Origin: JBBAAS01 sp041658125
Lineage (GTDB): Bacteria; Patescibacteriota; Microgenomatia; UBA12405
Length of the DNA stretch: 25,693 bases
Assembly (NCBI GenBank): GCA_041658125.1
Contig: JBBAAS010000010.1
Coordinates: 1-25,693, forward strand
Direction of reading: 5' to 3'
The notes below the pieces were generated by a model. It was given only the letters and a program-made list of their open reading frames with translations. It did no database searches and was not told the DNA's origin. This document shows, one piece after another, positions 7,998 through 14,863 of this stretch; within the stretch, counting starts at the first letter, position 1; every line of letters starts with the position of its first letter. The translations under genes and the position numbers were made by a program.

Positions 7998-8006
7998 ATT
8001 TTATCA
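7998..8006 (-). promoter_or_regulatory. Extended -10 promoter of uvrB-HD
   Basis: The minus strand reads TGATAAAAT, an extended -10 of TGn plus TAAAAT, ending five bases before GTG at 7992. It implies a leaderless uvrB message and decides the start codon. It is divergent from the promoter at 8023-8031, so the two -10 boxes are about 20 bases apart. Confidence 0.55.
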
Positions 8007-8022
8007 AGGTTCGGGTTTCTTT

Positions 8023-8031
8023 TGGTATAAT
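8023..8031 (+). promoter_or_regulatory. Extended -10 promoter of the small gene at 8052
   Basis: TGGTATAAT is a consensus extended -10. The expected start of transcription is near 8038, giving a leader of about 14 bases to ATG 8052 or 20 to ATG 8058. No Shine-Dalgarno is evident. Confidence 0.6.
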
Positions 8032-8051
8032 AGTTTCATTTACATAATTTC

Positions 8052-8381
8052 ATGGAAATGGCTGAAAAAATTAGAATTATTAATATCTTGGGAAAAGAAA
8101 TTGACCAAGGGTGTTTTGTTTTAGTCTTTCATGATCCGAAATCGGCTGATTTATTGGAGCAAACCGCAACTGAATTAGGCATGCCAACTATAAGACATGG
8201 GTATGGAACAGAATTTCGATTTTATGTAAATGATGAAAAACCTGATACTTATAGTAAATTATCGGTGGGTGAAAGATATTATGCGGTAGAAGTTTTGGCG
8301 GGTTCGTTGAGACGTCGGGATGAAGTTATCACTAAATATAATCAGGTCAGTGAAGAGATACTGAAAGCCAGAAAAGTATGA
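8052..8381 (+). CDS. Hypothetical protein, 109 aa
   Basis: I do not recognise this family. The product is soluble and mixed alpha/beta in appearance, with no signal peptide, membrane segment or cysteine motif. The N-terminal half (IRIINILGKEIDQGCFVLVFHD) looks like alternating beta strands. The C-terminal half (GERYYAVEVLAGSLRRRDEV onward) is charged and helical. It stands alone between the uvrB promoter and a convergent small gene 28 bases downstream, and it has its own consensus promoter, which supports it being real. The start could also be ATG 8058, which removes two residues. Confidence 0.6.
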   Translation: MEMAEKIRIINILGKEIDQGCFVLVFHDPKSADLLEQTATELGMPTIRHGYGTEFRFYVNDEKPDTYSKLSVGERYYAVEVLAGSLRRRDEVITKYNQVSEEILKARKV

Positions 8382-8409
8382 TCTTTGCGTCTTTTCAAGA
8401 TTTTGGAGT

Positions 8410-8661
8410 TTATTGAGGTAGTGAATCCGACCAAGTAGTAGAAGCAATTAAATGGCTACATCTTGCGGTTACCATTCGTCCGTGATCTTCACAGTAATGA
8501 CCGCAACTTGGCAGAAGAGAACTCTCTATCCCTAATAGCGGAATTGGAAAAAAACTTACTTGCCCAGTAGCTAATTGGCGACAATCGAGCATATCACAGA
8601 TTTTAATGGGGGTGTCTTCCGGAAAAAATAAATCACGGACTGCGTCTAATAACTTGACCAT
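8410..8661 (-). CDS. Hypothetical small Cys/His-rich protein, 83 aa
   Basis: Starting at ATG 8661 the product is MVKLLDAVRDLFFPEDTPIK followed by a Cys/His-rich region: CDMLDC, then CGHYCEDH, then ARCSH. Six thiol or imidazole pairs in 50 residues suggest zinc binding, perhaps a treble-clef-like fold, but I know no matching family. An upstream ATG at 8739 would add 26 residues overlapping comM; the shorter start is preferred because an extended -10 (TGGTAAACT) lies seven bases upstream of it. It is divergent from comM and convergent with the gene at 8052-8381. Confidence 0.55.
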   Translation of the reverse strand: MVKLLDAVRDLFFPEDTPIKICDMLDCRQLATGQVSFFPIPLLGIESSLLPSCGHYCEDHGRMVTARCSHLIASTTWSDSLPQ

Positions 8662-8668
8662 TTGGGTG

Positions 8669-8677
8669 AGTTTACCA
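8669..8677 (-). promoter_or_regulatory. Putative extended -10 of the small Cys/His gene
   Basis: The minus strand reads TGGTAAACT, ending seven bases before ATG 8661. It is a weaker hexamer match (4/6) with the TGn extension, and fits the leaderless spacing seen elsewhere in the window. Confidence 0.35.
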
Positions 8678-8693
8678 TATCGGTTTATAAAAA

Positions 8694-8702
8694 TGCTAAA
8701 GT
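8694..8702 (+). promoter_or_regulatory. Putative extended -10 of the comM operon
   Basis: TGCTAAAGT, a TGn-extended hexamer, ends nine bases before ATG 8712, implying a leader of only a few bases. A TATAAA at 8686-8691 is an alternative. The operon it would drive runs to 11925 with no internal gap over a few bases. Confidence 0.35.
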
Positions 8703-8711
8703 TTGATATCA

Positions 8712-10250
8712 ATGCTGAAGAAAGTGAAAAGTGTGACAAATTATGGACTTAAGCCGGTAGAGATAGAAGTCGAAGTAAACGTGGCGGAAAAAGGATTCCC
8801 CGGATTTGGAATTGTAGGGATGGCGAGTAAGGCTATTGACGAGGCAAAAGAACGGGTAAAAACGGCAATTATTAATTCGGATATTGAATTCCCCGACGCT
8901 AAAATTACGATTAATTTGGCGCCGGCTGATTTACCCAAAGACGGTTCAAGCTATGATTTACCAATCGCTATCGGGATACTGGCGGCGATGGGTGAAGTTA
9001 ATTTACCCCAAGATAGGGCTTACTTTTATGGAGAGTTGTCGCTCGACGGAAGTTTAAGACATACCAGAGGAGTGTTTTTACTGGCGATACTGGCTAAAGA
9101 ACAAGGAATTAAAGATATTTTTGTACCGAGATTGTGCGCCAATGAAGCCAGTGTCGTCGAGGGCATAAGTGCTTATCCGGTAGATAGCCTAAAAACTTTG
9201 ATTAAGCATTTACGAGGCGAGAAAAAGATTGAGACGCTTGTGCCAATAAAAAACGAAGAGTTGTTGGCGGACGTGGAAGCGGAGTTTGATTTTTCGGAAA
9301 TTTTGGGGCAAGAACAGGCAAAAAGGGCGATGGAAATAGCGGCGGCCGGCGGACACAATGTATTTATGATGGGGCCTCCGGGCTCCGGAAAAACGATGTT
9401 GTCAAGAGCGGTTGCCGGAATAATGCCGGATTTGTCCGAAAAAGAAAGCCTGGAAGTAACTAAAATTTTTTCAATTACCGGCAATATCCCAGCCGGAGGA
9501 TCGCTGATTCGACAACGGCCGTTTAGGTCGCCGCACCACACAACGTCGTTGGTCGGCTTAATCGGCGGCGGGTCTAATCCGCATCCAGGAGAGGTATCGA
9601 TGGCGCATCGGGGAGTACTTTTTTTGGACGAATTTCCGGAATTTGGCAGAAACACCTTGGAGGCAATGCGGCAACCGCTTGAGGACGGATACGTAACAAT
9701 TTCCCGATCAGCCGGATCGATGCAGTTTCCGGCAAGATTTATGCTGGTGGCAGCGGCCAACCCATGTCCATGTGGATTTTTGGGAGATATCAAAAAAACT
9801 TGTAAATGCAGTGTTCATCAAATTATGAATTATCAAAAGAAGCTATCGGGACCGATAATGGATAGAATTGACTTACACTTAAACGTACCGTCGGTGGACG
9901 TCAATAAATTAATGGTGGACATAAAATTAAAAGATGCCGCCGAAAAATCGGCAATAATCAAAGAAAGAGTGAAAAGGGCGAGAGACATTCAAAAAAAGCG
10001 GTTTGAAAAATTTGAGGGAATTCATTGCAATGCAGATATGAAAAACAGCCATTTAAAGGAATTTGCCAAATTAACTGCACCGGCAAATTTATTGCTAAAA
10101 CAGGCGGTAAACAAATATGCCCTGTCGGCCAGAACTTATTTTCGATTAATAAAAGTAGCCAGAACTATTGCGGATTTGGCAAAAGTGGAGGAAATCGGCG
10201 AAGCTCAAGTCGCCGAAGCATTACAGTATCGGATTAGAACGGGAGAATAG
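8712..10250 (+). CDS. comM: ComM/YifB family AAA+ ATPase (Mg-chelatase-like), branch-migration helicase
   Basis: The 512-residue, full-length ComM has an N-terminal S5/Lon-protease-like domain (GFPGFGIVGMASKAIDEAKE, NLAPADLPKDGSSYDLPIAI). A central AAA+ module follows, with Walker A GPPGSGKT near residue 220, FRSPHHTTS, Walker B VLFLDEFPEF near 305 and the cysteine-rich NPCPCGFLGD...CKC. The C-terminal Mg-chelatase-like lid (LSARTYFRLIKVARTIADL) completes it. ComM works as a hexameric helicase promoting branch migration when incoming single-stranded DNA recombines with the chromosome. ATG at 8712 is chosen because the family starts at this point (MLKKVKSVTNYGLKPVEIEV); a TTG at 8703 adds three residues and abuts the -10. 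It leads an operon with yraN and dprA, which fits natural transformation. Confidence 0.93.
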   Translation: MLKKVKSVTNYGLKPVEIEVEVNVAEKGFPGFGIVGMASKAIDEAKERVKTAIINSDIEFPDAKITINLAPADLPKDGSSYDLPIAIGILAAMGEVNLPQDRAYFYGELSLDGSLRHTRGVFLLAILAKEQGIKDIFVPRLCANEASVVEGISAYPVDSLKTLIKHLRGEKKIETLVPIKNEELLADVEAEFDFSEILGQEQAKRAMEIAAAGGHNVFMMGPPGSGKTMLSRAVAGIMPDLSEKESLEVTKIFSITGNIPAGGSLIRQRPFRSPHHTTSLVGLIGGGSNPHPGEVSMAHRGVLFLDEFPEFGRNTLEAMRQPLEDGYVTISRSAGSMQFPARFMLVAAANPCPCGFLGDIKKTCKCSVHQIMNYQKKLSGPIMDRIDLHLNVPSVDVNKLMVDIKLKDAAEKSAIIKERVKRARDIQKKRFEKFEGIHCNADMKNSHLKEFAKLTAPANLLLKQAVNKYALSARTYFRLIKVARTIADLAKVEEIGEAQVAEALQYRIRTGE

Positions 10251-10251
10251 T

Positions 10252-10629
10252 GTGGATAAAACCAGAAACTATACCAAGGGCAAAAACGGTGAAGAAATAG
10301 CCAAAAAATATTTGGAAGAGACAGGCATGGAAACTATCGAAATGAATTTTGAAAATAAATTAGGGGAAATTGATTTGGTAATGCAGGATAAAGAATGGTT
10401 AGTGTTTGTCGAGGTTAAACTGAAAGTCGGGGACAGATACGGAACACCCGAAGAAATGATTAATAAAAGGAAATTGGGTCAAGTAAGACGGGTGGCAGAG
10501 AGTTTTTTAGTAATGAAGCCGCAAATCAAAAAACAATTTCAAAAATACCGCATTGATGCAGTAGCGATAGTTTTAAATGAAGACAAGACCATTAAAAGAA
10601 TAAGATATTACAAAAATCTATATGGGTGA
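10252..10629 (+). CDS. yraN: YraN/UPF0102 family endonuclease-like protein
   Basis: A 125-residue member of UPF0102, a predicted Holliday-junction-resolvase-like nuclease fold. The core is visible: GKNGEEIAKKYLEETGMETI, then GEIDLVM and FVEVKLK, the PD-(D/E)XK-type catalytic D and ExK, and VAESFL with RIDAVAI at the end. Start is GTG at 10252, one base after the comM stop; GGAG at 10242-10245 lies six bases upstream as Shine-Dalgarno. A longer in-frame reading from 10168 would run deep into comM and adds residues not seen in the family. It overlaps dprA by eight bases. YraN is commonly encoded beside comM and dprA, suggesting a shared DNA-processing role that is still biochemically poorly defined. 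Confidence 0.9.
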   Translation: MDKTRNYTKGKNGEEIAKKYLEETGMETIEMNFENKLGEIDLVMQDKEWLVFVEVKLKVGDRYGTPEEMINKRKLGQVRRVAESFLVMKPQIKKQFQKYRIDAVAIVLNEDKTIKRIRYYKNLYG

Positions 10630-11506
10630 TTGGAAACAGTGGAAAATTAAAATTATTTTGATAGACGATGATATTTTTCCCGGTGAATTGAGAAAAATCA
10701 GAAATTACCCCAAAAAACTATATTACCGAGGTGAATGGAATAAAAGTATTTTTGAAAAAACACTAGCAGTAGTAGGGAGCCGAAGAATGACCCGCTATGG
10801 GCGGGAAATAATGGAAAAATTTATGCCGGAAATTGTGGCCAATAAGGTAACGGTAATTTCCGGATTTATGTATGGAATTGATACTGAAGCCCATACCAAA
10901 TGCGTGGAATCGGGAGGAAAAACAATAGCAGTTTTGGGCGGAGGATTAGACGTATTATTACCGACAGAAAATAATGAGTTGTATACCAAAATACTAGAAA
11001 ACGGGGGCCTGATGATATCGGAATACGAGCCGGATTTTCAGCCGACATTGTGGAGCTTTCCCCAAAGAAATAGAATTGTGGCCGGGTTAGCGACTATCGG
11101 AGTATTAATCGTTGAGGCGGGGATGAAATCGGGCAGTCTGATAACCGCCAGATTGGCAAGACAAATGGGGAAAAAGATTTGGGCGGTACCCGGAGGAATA
11201 TTTTCCGAAGTTTCGGAAGGAGTTAATTACTTAATTAAAAATGATTTGGCAAAAATGATGACGAGCACGGTTGATATTTTTGAAAATAAAAGTGCGGAAA
11301 ATTCGATACAGGTAAACTTGTTTGAAGATAGTTTGGATGATTGCGAAAGAAAAATAATCGGAGCATTAAAAAATGAGGATTTAAGCGTGGATGAGATTGG
11401 GAGAAAACTGGAGTTGACGATAACCGAAGTTTTGGTTAAAATATCGGCACTTTCGTTAAAGAACATTATTGAGGAAGAAAACGGAAGAGTGTATCTAATA
11501 AAATGA
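10622..11506 (+). CDS. dprA: DprA (Smf), DNA-processing protein A
   Basis: The 294-residue protein binds incoming single-stranded DNA and loads RecA during transformation. The Rossmann-like core shows LAVVGSRRMTRYG near residue 50, VISGFMYGIDTEAH, TIAVLGGGLDVLLP, SFPQRNRIVAGL and VEAGMKSGSLITARLARQMG, then the WAVPGGIFSEVSEG motif. The C-terminal 70 residues (CERKIIGALKNEDLSVDEIGRKL...) form a winged-helix (DML1-like) domain. It lacks the N-terminal SAM-like HhH domain found in longer DprA proteins. The start overlaps yraN by eight bases and the end overlaps the next gene in an ATGA junction, so all four genes from comM are likely one operon. Confidence 0.93.
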   Translation: MGDWKQWKIKIILIDDDIFPGELRKIRNYPKKLYYRGEWNKSIFEKTLAVVGSRRMTRYGREIMEKFMPEIVANKVTVISGFMYGIDTEAHTKCVESGGKTIAVLGGGLDVLLPTENNELYTKILENGGLMISEYEPDFQPTLWSFPQRNRIVAGLATIGVLIVEAGMKSGSLITARLARQMGKKIWAVPGGIFSEVSEGVNYLIKNDLAKMMTSTVDIFENKSAENSIQVNLFEDSLDDCERKIIGALKNEDLSVDEIGRKLELTITEVLVKISALSLKNIIEEENGRVYLIK

Positions 11507-11925
11507 GTAAAGATTCAAATGAAATTTTTAAAAGTAGATTTGGAGAGATTGATCCTGAATTAGTTGATTTATTGACAATTAATAAATTAAATAAGGGTGA
11601 GTTTTTTAGGAGAGTGTCCAAGAACAAGGGAAGACCATCAACACATCGTTCGGGGGATGTTGAGGGAGAAATCGGACCGATAAAATTAACCGGAAGGCAT
11701 TGTCGATCCAGGCCTAGAGGATCGGTTAAGCTAATTCGAAATCCGCGGTACTTTGAACAACAGGAAAGAGAGCCCGACGGATTGGCGCGACGTTATGAAG
11801 AGTCGGGTTGTCCTCATCCAGATCGTTTGGGAGACCGCCTAAAAGCGATAAGAGAATATCGGGTTACTATTGGGGAAATATTGAGAGGAAAAGGCTTTAA
11901 TATTAGGCTGATTCGAGATCGATGA
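11503..11925 (+). CDS. Hypothetical basic protein, 140 aa, last gene of the comM-dprA operon
   Basis: I do not recognise this family. The ATG overlaps the dprA stop (ATGA), so translation is coupled. The product is rich in Arg and Lys, especially the central part (RRVSKNKGRPSTHRS, RHCRSRPRGSVKLIRNPRYF), with a helical N-terminus (ELVDLLTINKLNKGEFF) and a charged C-terminus (RLKAIREYRVTIGEILRGKG). There is no membrane segment. The high positive charge and its place behind dprA make nucleic-acid binding plausible, but this is inference. The 3' end overlaps the convergent gene by 23 bases. Confidence 0.6.
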   Translation: MSKDSNEIFKSRFGEIDPELVDLLTINKLNKGEFFRRVSKNKGRPSTHRSGDVEGEIGPIKLTGRHCRSRPRGSVKLIRNPRYFEQQEREPDGLARRYEESGCPHPDRLGDRLKAIREYRVTIGEILRGKGFNIRLIRDR

Positions 11926-13552
11926 TGCGCTGGACAACGGAGAGCAAGGCGAGGTATGTAGGCTCGACGCCACGGAGAGCCAGATTCCCCTCCCCTAGAT
12001 TTTTTGAAAGAGGATTGTCAGAAGCATAATTGATGATGCCCAAGTCGAAAGGTAAATTGTCGACATTAATGACCTCGTTTTGGGGTAATTTTTTATGAAG
12101 AATAGTTTCGGCGATGGCTGTCAGATAAGCACCGGATTCCATTTCAATAATGTTAAAACCAGCCCCGATATAGTCATTAAGTTGCTTTGAGTTTTCCAAA
12201 AAAGTACCAAAGACACAAATGGTTTTTTGATCATGAAGGACATCGCTTTGATTCCCGATGAAAGGAAAATTATTATTAAAAATATTTTTTAGATGAAAGA
12301 TATTGCCGGTCCTTTCGTCAAACACTGACTTCGATATCTGGATGTCACCAATGACTCCGGTTAAAATGGCGGCTTTACCAACAAGATAAACACCCTTAAG
12401 TTGTTTAAGGTCGACAAGAATGGTTGATAAAAGGTAGTAAGCGGCAAAACCTAAAGGATAATCAATGTTAATTATCAAGGCCTGGCTTTGAGATAATTTT
12501 TCCTTGTTTCTGACATTTAAGTTACCGTCAAGGTTGATGGAGTTGGCAATAGTCGAGATAGGAATAATTTGAATACCAGAAAAAAGTGAGCTATTGACAG
12601 TGATATTTTTGATGCCAAGATTAGCTTCGTAATGCTCTTTGTCTCTTTGGGCTTGAGGATGATTTTTCAAATAGATATTAGAAATGTAATATAAAAAATC
12701 ATTTACCTTAACATCGTTTTGGCCAGTTTTAATTTTTTGCCAAATTTGGGCTAATTGTGGATGAGATTTTTCGATATAGCTAAAGATTTGACCCTGTTCA
12801 TGTTTAACAAAACCGCCAATGATGTTGGTAAGGCTATGGGTATTGGAGGAAATAAAATAAATGGGAAGGGAGGATAGGCCAAGGGTAAGACTTTTATCTT
12901 TGGCCTGTTGCCACCAATCACGAGAGGTTTGAGTGTAAGAATCGAAATTATGGCCTAAAAGACGGAAAGCATAATCGGGCAAAGAAACGGTTAAATCATG
13001 ACGCCAATCGTCACCCAAAAGATTCTTCAACCCGCTCCATTCGTTACCGTTTATTCCCAATATTTCGTGATTTTCGTTTTCAGTCAGGTCAAGTTCCTTT
13101 TTTTTAGATAAGGTTTTAATTTTTTGCCACTCGATAAAAAAACAAATTAAGATATTAACTAAGTCGTCGATATCGGAATCGGAAGAAATGATGCAGGCAA
13201 GGGTCTTAGCGGCATCGTCAAAAGACCAAAGACGACGACGAGCCGAAGATTTAACCGGTTTAAAACTGGGAAAATCGATGTTTTCTTGCTGAAATTGATT
13301 TAGATTTTGACCGATCAAAATTGTTTGCGTATCGAAAATACAACTTGGTAGACGAGCAAGGCAGTAATTCAAGGCAGGAAAATCGATTTTGGGGTCATTT
13401 AATTTGGAATGCAGTGAGGGCATGAGCCGGCGATAGCTGGGAATTAAAGAAGAAATGGTGACCGGTTGTCCGGATTCTAAGGCTTGATAGTAAGTACGAA
13501 GATGATCTTTGATCGATTCTTCGGAGGAACGAACTAGCTTGACGTCGGTCAT
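11903..13552 (-). CDS. Uncharacterised protein, about 549 aa, C-terminal half possibly nucleoside-phosphorylase-like
   Basis: No secure family. The N-terminal 250 residues are helical and charged without recognised motifs (RRRLWSFDDAAKTLACIIS, LICFFIEWQKI). The C-terminal half has a Rossmann-like look: ALIINIDYPLGFAAYYLL, GVYLVGKAAILTGVIGDIQI, TICVFGTFLEN and IIEMESGAYLTAIAE. The order of a glycine strand, an iGD strand and an ME-G-A helix recalls the purine nucleoside phosphorylase/MTA nucleosidase superfamily, but the match is weak. It ends LGEGNLALRGVEPTYLALLS. ATG 13552 is preferred because it forms an ATGA junction with the upstream membrane-protein stop; ATG 13567 is the alternative. 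It is cotranscribed with that gene, and its product has no membrane segment. Confidence 0.6.
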   Translation of the reverse strand: MTDVKLVRSSEESIKDHLRTYYQALESGQPVTISSLIPSYRRLMPSLHSKLNDPKIDFPALNYCLARLPSCIFDTQTILIGQNLNQFQQENIDFPSFKPVKSSARRRLWSFDDAAKTLACIISSDSDIDDLVNILICFFIEWQKIKTLSKKKELDLTENENHEILGINGNEWSGLKNLLGDDWRHDLTVSLPDYAFRLLGHNFDSYTQTSRDWWQQAKDKSLTLGLSSLPIYFISSNTHSLTNIIGGFVKHEQGQIFSYIEKSHPQLAQIWQKIKTGQNDVKVNDFLYYISNIYLKNHPQAQRDKEHYEANLGIKNITVNSSLFSGIQIIPISTIANSINLDGNLNVRNKEKLSQSQALIINIDYPLGFAAYYLLSTILVDLKQLKGVYLVGKAAILTGVIGDIQISKSVFDERTGNIFHLKNIFNNNFPFIGNQSDVLHDQKTICVFGTFLENSKQLNDYIGAGFNIIEMESGAYLTAIAETILHKKLPQNEVINVDNLPFDLGIINYASDNPLSKNLGEGNLALRGVEPTYLALLSVVQRIIDLESA

Positions 13553-14691
13553 AAGTAAGGAGTCCAATCGGCAATGGGAGCAGTATTACCAATGACAAAA
13601 TTGATGCCGTAAAGGAGAATGGCCGGAAGAATCAAAAAAAAGATGACTTTAAAATATTTTTGGATCAAAACTTTTTGAAAAGCCAAAAAGAGAAAGGGGT
13701 AGATTGGGGCAAGATAGCGGCTGATGTCCCGGTGAGCGACAAAAACAGTGGCTAAAAGATAAAGTGCCGGAAAAATAGTAACAATACTTATCTTCTTTTT
13801 TCTAAAGAGAAAATAGACACCCAAAAAAGCGAGCAGCAAAATATAAATAACGTCTTCCAACCAGATAGTGTTGATCCAGGACCGGGTACTGATAAAAATT
13901 TGGTAAGGCAGAAGAGTGAGGTGAAAATTGTCACCGGAATGAAAATAAGCCCAAAAATCGCCGGTTTGGAGATAATAAAAATAAAATATCCCTAAAATTG
14001 TAACCGGCACCAAAAGATAGGAAAAATATTTTTTAATTAAATTTTTTAAATTACGTTTTTTAAAAAATAATTCGTAAGCGGCCATTAAAAAATAAGCGCC
14101 AAAAAGCAAAATACCGGGACTTTTAAAAAGCTGGGCTAAAGCGGCAAAAAGGGCCGAGATAAAATATTTTTTCTTTTTGAAGTAGAAGATAGAGGCTAAA
14201 ATACTGCCTAAAAACCAGGCTTCCGGAGCACCAACCTGCCGAAGAACAAAAAGACGGGCCGGAAGAAATAAAAGCAAAAGTGAAAGCCAAAAGGCTTTTT
14301 TGGGCTTGAGATATATTCGAAAAAATTTAAATGAGGCAATTGATAAAAAAACTGAACCTAAAAGAGTAGTCAAAAGCATGGCTTTGGGGCCGGTGGTAAA
14401 AAGATCAAAAAATTTGATGAGAATAGGATAACCGGGAAGATGAGCAGGATAATATTCACCGGGTTGAGGTAAAGAAAAACTGCTACTAAGACAGCTTTTT
14501 TGATAGCCGCATTTGCTGATAGCCATATAATTGGGACCATCATAATTGGCAAAAATGGTTTCCAAAGTAGATTTAGGAAAACCCAAAAGCGGAGTAAGTT
14601 TGAGATAAAAAATGTTCCAAAAAATGACAGAAGTGACAACCGTGACAATGATAAGCGAAAGGGAAAAACGGTGGTGGCGGTAAAGATCCAT
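13549..14691 (-). CDS. GT-C-like integral membrane glycosyltransferase (PIG-V/mannosyltransferase-like)
   Basis: The 380-residue membrane protein has about nine to eleven hydrophobic helices, starting at residues 9-30. After the first helix a loop carries NYDGPNYMAISKCGY, resembling the acidic DG-x-Y motif of PIG-V-like GT-C mannosyltransferases. Then come YYPAHLPGYPILIKFF and, late in the chain, HRDISRYLAPIYPF, a pattern also seen in that superfamily. GT-C enzymes use polyprenyl-phosphate sugars on the outer face of the membrane for surface glycans or glycoproteins. The exact donor and acceptor are unknown. A TAAAAT lies six bases before the ATG. It is followed, in an ATGA overlap, by the large unknown protein, so the two may act together. 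Confidence 0.75.
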   Translation of the reverse strand: MDLYRHHRFSLSLIIVTVVTSVIFWNIFYLKLTPLLGFPKSTLETIFANYDGPNYMAISKCGYQKSCLSSSFSLPQPGEYYPAHLPGYPILIKFFDLFTTGPKAMLLTTLLGSVFLSIASFKFFRIYLKPKKAFWLSLLLLFLPARLFVLRQVGAPEAWFLGSILASIFYFKKKKYFISALFAALAQLFKSPGILLFGAYFLMAAYELFFKKRNLKNLIKKYFSYLLVPVTILGIFYFYYLQTGDFWAYFHSGDNFHLTLLPYQIFISTRSWINTIWLEDVIYILLLAFLGVYFLFRKKKISIVTIFPALYLLATVFVAHRDISRYLAPIYPFLFLAFQKVLIQKYFKVIFFLILPAILLYGINFVIGNTAPIADWTPYL

Positions 14692-14697
14692 AGATAG

Positions 14698-14703
14698 ATT
14701 TTA
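14698..14703 (-). promoter_or_regulatory. Putative -10 of the GT-C-like gene
   Basis: TAAAAT on the minus strand ends six bases before ATG 14691. There is no TGn extension and no good -35, so the call rests mostly on the spacing shared with other genes here. Confidence 0.35.
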
Positions 14704-14736
14704 ACTCAAAGAGGTGCTTATTTTATGATCACCTTA

Positions 14737-14742
14737 TATAAT
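14737..14742 (+). promoter_or_regulatory. -10 box of the tRNA-Glu / purD transcript
   Basis: TATAAT within an AT-rich stretch (TTATATAATATATAG); predicted start near 14749, about 24 bases before the tRNA. No separate promoter is evident between the tRNA and purD, so both probably come from it. Confidence 0.5.
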
Positions 14743-14772
14743 ATATAGTACTTTGGCCGAAGAAGTAAAAAT

Positions 14773-14847
14773 GACTCCATCGTCTAGTGGTTAGGACGGC
14801 AGGTTCTCATCCTGTTAACCCGGGTTCGACTCCCGGCGGAGTCACCA
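14773..14847 (+). tRNA. tRNA-Glu (anticodon CUC)
   Basis: A 75-base cloverleaf with the 3' CCA encoded. The acceptor strand GACTCCA pairs with CGGAGTC except for an A-C mismatch at 7-66. The D arm is GTC...GAC. The anticodon stem GCAGG/CCTGT encloses loop TTCTCAT with anticodon CTC at 14806-14808. The variable loop is TAAC, and the T arm is CCGGG-TTCGACT-CCCGG. The D-loop sequence TCTAGTGGTTAGGA is characteristic of tRNA-Glu. The CUC anticodon reads GAG; another tRNA-Glu (UUC) must exist elsewhere for GAA. Confidence 0.95.
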
Positions 14848-14863
14848 AATTTTTGAATTAAAG

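Noticed and set aside
7993..8007. TTG start for uvrB at 8007
   Set aside because: The TTG lies inside the extended -10 (TGATAAAAT); GTG 7992 fits both the family N-terminus and the promoter spacing.
10168..10251. 28-residue extension of YraN into comM
   Set aside because: The added residues do not belong to the UPF0102 family, and GTG 10252 has a Shine-Dalgarno at the right distance.
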